From assembly GCA_021799405.1 (NCBI GenBank), contig JAJZAL010000076.1:1-20031 (forward strand): a stretch of DNA of 20,031 nucleotides. The letters are read 5' to 3'. A program made the position numbers and the translations under genes. Below the pieces are notes generated by a model. That model was given only the letters and a program-made list of their open reading frames with translations. It made no database searches and was not told the origin of the DNA. This stretch comes from Acidobacteriota bacterium (GTDB taxonomy: Bacteria > Acidobacteriota > Terriglobia > Terriglobales > Acidobacteriaceae). Shown piece after piece: positions 16,801-20,031 of the stretch; position 1 is the stretch's first letter, and each line of letters opens with the position of its first letter.

Positions 16801-17603
16801 TTTATGCATTGTCCGCGATGGGCATGAGCTACTACAACGCGGGTCAGATTACGCTGACGCATCCAGCCGGTCACGGACTGGAGCTTGCGGTCAGCTATAC
16901 CTACTCGCACTCGATTGACGAAGGCTCGGACGCGGAGCGCAGCACCGAGTTTTCGCAGACGGGGTCCTTCAGCTCGATTGAAGATACGTGGAAGCCGCAG
17001 TTAAACCGCGCATCTTCGGATTTCGACACGCGCCACCTGGTGACCGGGCAGTTTGTATACCAGCTGCCGTTCGGCCCTGGGCGGCAGTACCTGGCCACGG
17101 GGCACGGCCTGGCGAACTTCTTCGTTGGGGACTGGCAGCTCTCAGGCATCGCGCGCTTGAGCAGCGGTCTCCCGTTCACGCTGTTCGAGCCGGGCTGGAC
17201 GACCAACTGGCAGCAGGAAGCGTATGGCGTGGTGACCGGCAAGGTGCCCATGAAGCGCCACTTCGACAATAACGGCGCGCCTCAGTTTTTCGCAGATCCG
17301 TCGGCGATCAACCAGGGGATTGCCACCGGCGGCCCGATTCGTATCCCGTACCCGGGCGAAGCGGGCGAGAGGAACCGGTTCCGCGGGGATGGCTACTTCA
17401 GTATCAACACTGGTCTGGACAAGAGCTGGAACCTGCCTTACGGAGGCATGAGATTCGCGTGGGAAGTGTACAACGTAACGAATACGGTGCGATTCGATCC
17501 CGCGTCGATCGATCCAATTCTGACAGACGGCAGCCTTGGCGTTGCGAGCGCGCTGCTGACCCAGCCAAGGGTCATGCAATTCTCACTTCGCTATGACTTT
17601 TAG
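13863..17603 (+). CDS. Oar-like TonB-dependent receptor with carboxypeptidase regulatory-like domain
   Basis: A large outer-membrane transporter or adhesin-like receptor of 1246 residues, a type strongly expanded in Acidobacteriota. The signal peptide (MTRILRVLVITLFVCGFASLALAQ) is followed by a CarboxypepD_reg/Cna-B-like domain (about 28-110: LHGVVRDPSGAVIPGAKVTL, then TYTITVTTPGFAP). The plug region comes next (about 120-270: ALPSETRNVPDLLSLQPGV, VNGVRSDQSDVTIDGIDDNN, GAQISMITKSGTNQFHG), then a long beta-barrel ending in MQFSLRYDF with the terminal aromatic expected of outer-membrane barrels. Near 705, RHTLLGTPWE and ENDIAPRLSFA-like (here RKNDIAPRLSFA) repeats are typical of the Oar barrel. 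GTG 13863 is chosen from GGAGGT four bases upstream. No clear TonB box is seen. Ligand unknown; plant-polymer or peptide fragments are only a guess from the family's general ecology. A terminator directly follows, so it is transcribed alone. Confidence 0.92.
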   Translation: MTRILRVLVITLFVCGFASLALAQMATTSLHGVVRDPSGAVIPGAKVTLTDTVNHKSLTTNADGTGTYLFNQLTPSTYTITVTTPGFAPQTKEAELLVNQPATIDFKMSVQASAQVVNVSAEAQTLNTTNAELGGSMNNQTIQALPSETRNVPDLLSLQPGVLYLPTTGASPQNPAGDSRSGAVNGVRSDQSDVTIDGIDDNNQLYNYAFTGILRETQDSIQEFRVTTSNSTATAGYSAGAQISMITKSGTNQFHGAAYEYNRPTMTVANNWFNKQAEVESGRPNIPGKLIRNIFGVDLGGPIKRNKLYFFANYEGTRKAEDSQQVREVPTKLYRQGYLSYQGDTTSGVQNITLSPSQVTQLDSGCQVCNTNAYPYGPGPDPEALKYFNLMPKPNGNLLGDGLNEASFSFASPNPQTLNTTLVRIDWTPSANQHLFVHGQLQKDTTQNPEQFPGQGPSSIFEDNSKGIIAGDTWIISPNLVNDLRYGYIRQGNSTRGVGQGDYVDFRFLATATAETRTTILSIPVHNVVDNLNWNRGKNDFQFGFDYRFITQNRSSNVNSFQSASSNPYWVGGNPPDPSTLGEPGVDTGFTNSYGIAYGNLIGIVPSVTNVYNYEITSPTSGTLLPDGAFINRHFRSQEMEYYLQDTWRPTAALTIIFGIRHTLLGTPWETSGQEIAPTIDTHSWYLEREAAALKGQIYEPNLSFAPTGPYYGKPGYYPMRKNDIAPRLSFALALGSKMSLRGGFGIYYDHFGEALVNTFDKNGSYGVSSSITNPAGLYGYEDSPRFVNRNTLPFNNGTPPATATFPYAPPSGANGFAITWGLDSQMKTPYTEAFDLSFERVLPHNFSLEVSYSGTLGRHLLQALDLAEPVNFVDTKGGGTYFAAGTQLSKDVDRNGGNPSAQVSPIKYFEDVFPWMANFDYPGESATQAIYTNEWAPYRVQLGATTALADLDFYGPIFGFYPAPSNWVPHFWQGQFSSLYALSAMGMSYYNAGQITLTHPAGHGLELAVSYTYSHSIDEGSDAERSTEFSQTGSFSSIEDTWKPQLNRASSDFDTRHLVTGQFVYQLPFGPGRQYLATGHGLANFFVGDWQLSGIARLSSGLPFTLFEPGWTTNWQQEAYGVVTGKVPMKRHFDNNGAPQFFADPSAINQGIATGGPIRIPYPGEAGERNRFRGDGYFSINTGLDKSWNLPYGGMRFAWEVYNVTNTVRFDPASIDPILTDGSLGVASALLTQPRVMQFSLRYDF

Positions 17604-17624
17604 AGCAGACCCAAACTTTAACCG

Positions 17625-17655
17625 AGCGCCGGGAGCGATCCCGGCGCTTTTGTTT
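17625..17655 (+). terminator. Intrinsic terminator of the receptor gene
   Basis: A perfect 10-bp stem (AGCGCCGGGA 17625-17634 with TCCCGGCGCT 17639-17648) closes a four-base GCGA loop and is followed by TTTTGTTTG. It begins 22 bases after the receptor stop codon. Confidence 0.9.
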
Positions 17656-17826
17656 GATTTCTCAGACCGGGACGGAAAGAGCGGGATTCAGGACGGCGCC
17701 TGCAGGAGATTCGCTCTATCCCGGAGGTTGAGAGTGGTGGGGGCGGCCGCAGAGCGGTGCTTCCGCGAAGAAAGGGTCCGGCTGGCCATGTTGACAGGGA
17801 CAAAGCGGAAGCGAAAATGCTCTAAT

Positions 17827-17861
17827 GGGGACACAGGCAAAATTCTGGCTTTTCTGTCCCC
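17827..17861 (+). promoter_or_regulatory. Inverted repeat GGGGACA/TGTCCCC in leader of envelope protein gene
   Basis: GGGGACA (17827-17833) and TGTCCCC (17855-17861) are exact inverted copies separated by 21 bases, and CAGGGACA occurs again at 17795-17802 just after a TTGACA (17791-17796). They sit 35 bases before the ATG of the next gene. The arrangement could be a protein-binding operator or a leader hairpin; no -10 element at good spacing from the TTGACA is evident. Confidence 0.35.
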
Positions 17862-17895
17862 CGGTGGCAGTAAGTCGTGGAGGGCTTACAGATTC

Positions 17896-18687
17896 ATGTG
17901 GTTTCGCAAGCAGTTGGGATTCGTGGCGTGTCCGGTTGTGGCATTGGCGCTGATGTTCCCGGTGGTATCGTATGCGCAGCAGCAGCTGCCCCAGTCCAAT
18001 TCCCAAGAGCAGTACGAACAGTTCTCCAAGCAATCCACGAAGGAGCGCGCTCAGGTTCTATTGGAAGCGCAACGCCGGCTGGAGGCGCGGCGGGAGCAGC
18101 GGACCCTCCAGATCATCTCCCAGACTTACAACTACAAGTATGAGATCTTCGCGGGCGGCGGGTACCTGAGGTTCCGGCCCGGCCCGGTATTGCAGCATAA
18201 CCAGGAAGCGGAGTGGAACCTGGGCCTGACGGACTACCTGGGCAGCAGCAGCTGGGGGATCACCGGCGAGATTCGCGGCTATTACGGAAATGCATTTACG
18301 AATACCCACCAAATCAACCAGGCGTATGAGCCGACGATTGCCCAATATGTGTATCTCGGCGGACCGACCTACCGTTTCTTCCGCGGTCAGCACTGGGGTT
18401 GGACAGCGCAGGTACTAGGCGGTATGGGGCAAGGCAAGTTCAGCCCGAACCTGAATGGCCTTCCGCCGCAGCTTGTGGGCCTATACAAGGATGAGACGGT
18501 TCCCTATGTGGACATCGGAGCGTCGGTGGATTACAACCTGAGCACCGGATTGGCGATTCGTCTCACGCCGGAGTATCTGCTGAGCACCTATGGGGGGCAG
18601 CTCCAGGGGAATAAGGGCTGGCAGATCGATATTGTCTATCGGATGCACCATCGCAGGCATTACCACATGTTCACGAAGAACCGCTGA
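17896..18687 (+). CDS. Exported beta-barrel-like envelope protein
   Basis: A 263-residue protein of no named function. A signal peptide (MWFRKQLGFVACPVVALALMFPVVSYA, cut before QQQ) leads into a charged, Gln/Glu/Arg-rich helix (about 33-75, with QVLLEAQRRLEARREQRT). About 180 residues of alternating aromatic/polar strands follow (YEIFAGGGYLRFRPGP, YLGGPTYRFF, GWTAQVLGGMG, LAIRLTPEYLLSTYGG), as in OmpA/OmpW-like eight-stranded barrels. It ends in IDIVYRM and an added His/Arg-rich basic tail (HHRRHYHMFTKNR) instead of the usual terminal Phe. I recognise the 'GGYLRFRPGP...YLGGPxYRFF' pattern from uncharacterised Acidobacteriota proteins, from memory only. ATG 17896 is chosen for the signal peptide; GGAGGG lies about 11 bases upstream, rather far. 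It has its own terminator and no operon partner. Confidence 0.75.
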   Translation: MWFRKQLGFVACPVVALALMFPVVSYAQQQLPQSNSQEQYEQFSKQSTKERAQVLLEAQRRLEARREQRTLQIISQTYNYKYEIFAGGGYLRFRPGPVLQHNQEAEWNLGLTDYLGSSSWGITGEIRGYYGNAFTNTHQINQAYEPTIAQYVYLGGPTYRFFRGQHWGWTAQVLGGMGQGKFSPNLNGLPPQLVGLYKDETVPYVDIGASVDYNLSTGLAIRLTPEYLLSTYGGQLQGNKGWQIDIVYRMHHRRHYHMFTKNR

Positions 18688-18706
18688 ACTACGCCGTAAG
18701 CAGCAC

Positions 18707-18744
18707 CACGAAGGCCGTGCAAGGATGCACGGCCTTCGTGTTTT
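18707..18744 (+). terminator. Strong intrinsic terminator
   Basis: A perfect 15-bp stem (18707-18721 with 18726-18740; arms begin CACGAAGGCC and end GGCCTTCGTG) with an AGGA loop, followed by TTTT. It lies 19 bases after the envelope protein stop and is oriented for the plus strand; the opposite side lacks a T-tract for the converging minus-strand gene. Confidence 0.92.
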
Positions 18745-18810
18745 CGGGGCTGCCGGATTCAGGTGGTGACAGCGAATCCGGCAGGGTTCTGGGAGTGTGC
18801 CGGTCTGCCG

Positions 18811-20031
18811 TTACGCTTTGACCTTCCTGTCACGTTCCTTGGCGGCATCGAGCGGGTATTGCGGCTCAGTCATGCGGGCCGGATCGAGAATTTCAGCAAT
18901 TTCTTCTTCGCTGAGCAGGCCTTTGGCGCGGGCGATGGAGATGATGGAATTGCCAGTGGCGACCGATTCCTTCACGATTTCGGCAGCCTTTGCGTAACCG
19001 ATGTAGGGGTTGAGCGCCGTGGCCAGTGAGACCGTGCTCTGTGCGTACTGTGCACAGCGTTCTCGATTGGCGGTGATGCCTGCGACGCAGTGGTCATTGA
19101 ACTGCCGGAGCATGTTTGTGAGAATCGTGATGCTTTGCAGAACACTGTAGGCCATGGTCGGGGCCATGACGTTGAGTTCGAGCTGCCCGGCCTGTACGGC
19201 CATGGCGACAGCGGTATCATTGCCGACGACCTGGAAGCTGACCATGGCTGCCAATTCCGGCATGACGGGGTTGATTTTGCCGGGCATGATGGAGGAACCG
19301 GGCTGGAGGCTGGGCAGGAAGATTTCCGCAAAGCCGGTATTTGGCCCGGATGAGAGCAGGCGAAGGTCGTTGGAGATACGGATGACTTCCAAGGCGATGC
19401 CGCGCAGCGCGCCGCTGACATCGGCCATACAGGCGTTGGACTGCATGGCCCAGCGCATGTCGGTGGCGGGCGTCAGCTTCTGGCCGGAGATTCGGCTGAG
19501 ATTGGCGATCGCTTTGACGCGGTAATCCGGATGGGTATTGATACCGGTGCCGACAGCGCTGCCACCGAGGCCGAGTTCGCGGAGGGAATCGGCTGCCAGA
19601 GCGAGGAATTTGCATCCTTTTTCAATGGCCAAGCCGTACGCGGCGAATTCCTGGCCGAGGCGCATGGGGACAGCGTCCTGCATGTGGGTGCGCCCGGATT
19701 TCATGACATCGTGGAATTCTTTTGCCTTGGCGGCGAAGGTCGCGGCCAGGGTGTCAAGCACGGGATAGAGAGTTTCCAAGGTAAGGAGGGTGGCGAGGCG
19801 CATACCGGTCGGGAAGACGTCATTGGTGGACTGGCCGTAGTTGACGTGATCGTTGGGATGCACCTGGGTATATTCGCCGAGCTTGAAGCCGAGGATCTCA
19901 TTGGTCCGGTTGGCGATGACCTCGTTGGTGTTCATGTGAAAGCTGACACCGGCCCCGGCCTGGAAGACGTCGACAACGAATTCAGAGTTCCACTTGCCGT
20001 CCATGACTTCCTGCGCAGCCTGCACGATGGC
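18811..20031 (-). CDS. aspA: Aspartate ammonia-lyase (aspartase/fumarase superfamily), 5' end outside window
   Basis: Reversible conversion of L-aspartate to fumarate and ammonia in the cytoplasm. The frame stays open to the right edge; 406 codons are visible, and about 70-75 N-terminal residues are missing compared with the usual length near 470. Superfamily landmarks are NTNEVIANR, HPNDHVNYGQSTNDVFPT, SGRTHMQDAVPMRLGQEF, GTGINTHPDY, the flexible catalytic-serine loop GSSIMPGKINPVMPE, and GNDTAVAMAVQAGQLELNVM. The QDAVPMxLGQEF, NPVMPE and AGQLELNVMAP wording fits aspartases better than class II fumarases (QDATPLTLGQE, NPTQ), so I call it AspA; FumC remains the alternative. It converges with the envelope protein gene, with 123 bases between them. 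Confidence 0.82.
   Translation of the reverse strand, partial: AIVQAAQEVMDGKWNSEFVVDVFQAGAGVSFHMNTNEVIANRTNEILGFKLGEYTQVHPNDHVNYGQSTNDVFPTGMRLATLLTLETLYPVLDTLAATFAAKAKEFHDVMKSGRTHMQDAVPMRLGQEFAAYGLAIEKGCKFLALAADSLRELGLGGSAVGTGINTHPDYRVKAIANLSRISGQKLTPATDMRWAMQSNACMADVSGALRGIALEVIRISNDLRLLSSGPNTGFAEIFLPSLQPGSSIMPGKINPVMPELAAMVSFQVVGNDTAVAMAVQAGQLELNVMAPTMAYSVLQSITILTNMLRQFNDHCVAGITANRERCAQYAQSTVSLATALNPYIGYAKAAEIVKESVATGNSIISIARAKGLLSEEEIAEILDPARMTEPQYPLDAAKERDRKVKA

Noticed and set aside
17593..17895. In-frame upstream extension of the envelope protein starting inside the receptor gene
   Set aside because: It would run through the terminator hairpin and bury the signal peptide 101 residues into the protein.
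1..20031. CRISPR array, transposase, prophage or defence system
   Set aside because: No regularly spaced repeats, transposase motifs, phage structural genes or nuclease/helicase/toxin genes were seen on either strand.

Overview
The window reads like the chromosome of an Acidobacteriota member (Terriglobia-like soil bacterium). This is inferred from sequence character only: a 1246-residue Oar-type TonB-dependent receptor with an N-terminal carboxypeptidase-regulatory-like domain, a small outer-membrane protein of a type I associate with that phylum, high-GC coding regions, and a Gram-negative envelope gene set. No rRNA, complete tRNA, CRISPR array or intact mobile element is visible.

Layout from left to right. 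(1) Positions 3-1739 hold the 3' part of an FAD-dependent oxidoreductase with an S-layer-homology-like tail; its start lies outside the window. (2) Positions 1740-2671 are gene-poor and contain a fragment resembling the 3' end of a leucine tRNA ending in CCA, possibly an old integration scar. (3) A cytoplasmic formylglycine-type sulfatase (2672-4315) stands alone. (4) Positions 4624-9744 are a tightly packed four-gene operon for a tripartite efflux pump: a TolC-like outer membrane factor, a YtcA-family lipoprotein, an MdtN/HlyD-like adaptor and an MdtO/FUSC-like inner membrane protein. A DUF309 gene follows (9878-10246). (5) An Sfp-type phosphopantetheinyl transferase lies on the minus strand (10308-11069). 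It diverges from a nucleotide-sugar pair (11213-13561), a UDP-sugar 6-dehydrogenase and an SDR epimerase, which together resemble the TviB/TviC or WbpA/WbpP route to UDP-N-acetylgalactosaminuronate. (6) The large receptor gene (13863-17603) ends at a strong terminator, followed by a 263-residue beta-barrel-like envelope protein with its own 15-bp terminator. (7) The right edge carries a minus-strand aspartase/fumarase-family lyase, best read as aspartate ammonia-lyase, cut by the window end.

Most of the window is recognisable housekeeping and envelope biology. I found no convincing new multi-gene system. The best second-look items are the efflux operon with its embedded YtcA lipoprotein, the possible tRNA-derived attachment scar, the SLH-like tail on the oxidoreductase, and a glutamine at a usual acidic metal-ligand position in the phosphopantetheinyl transferase. 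Several start codons were placed from ribosome binding sites, so some proteins are shorter than their maximal open frames.
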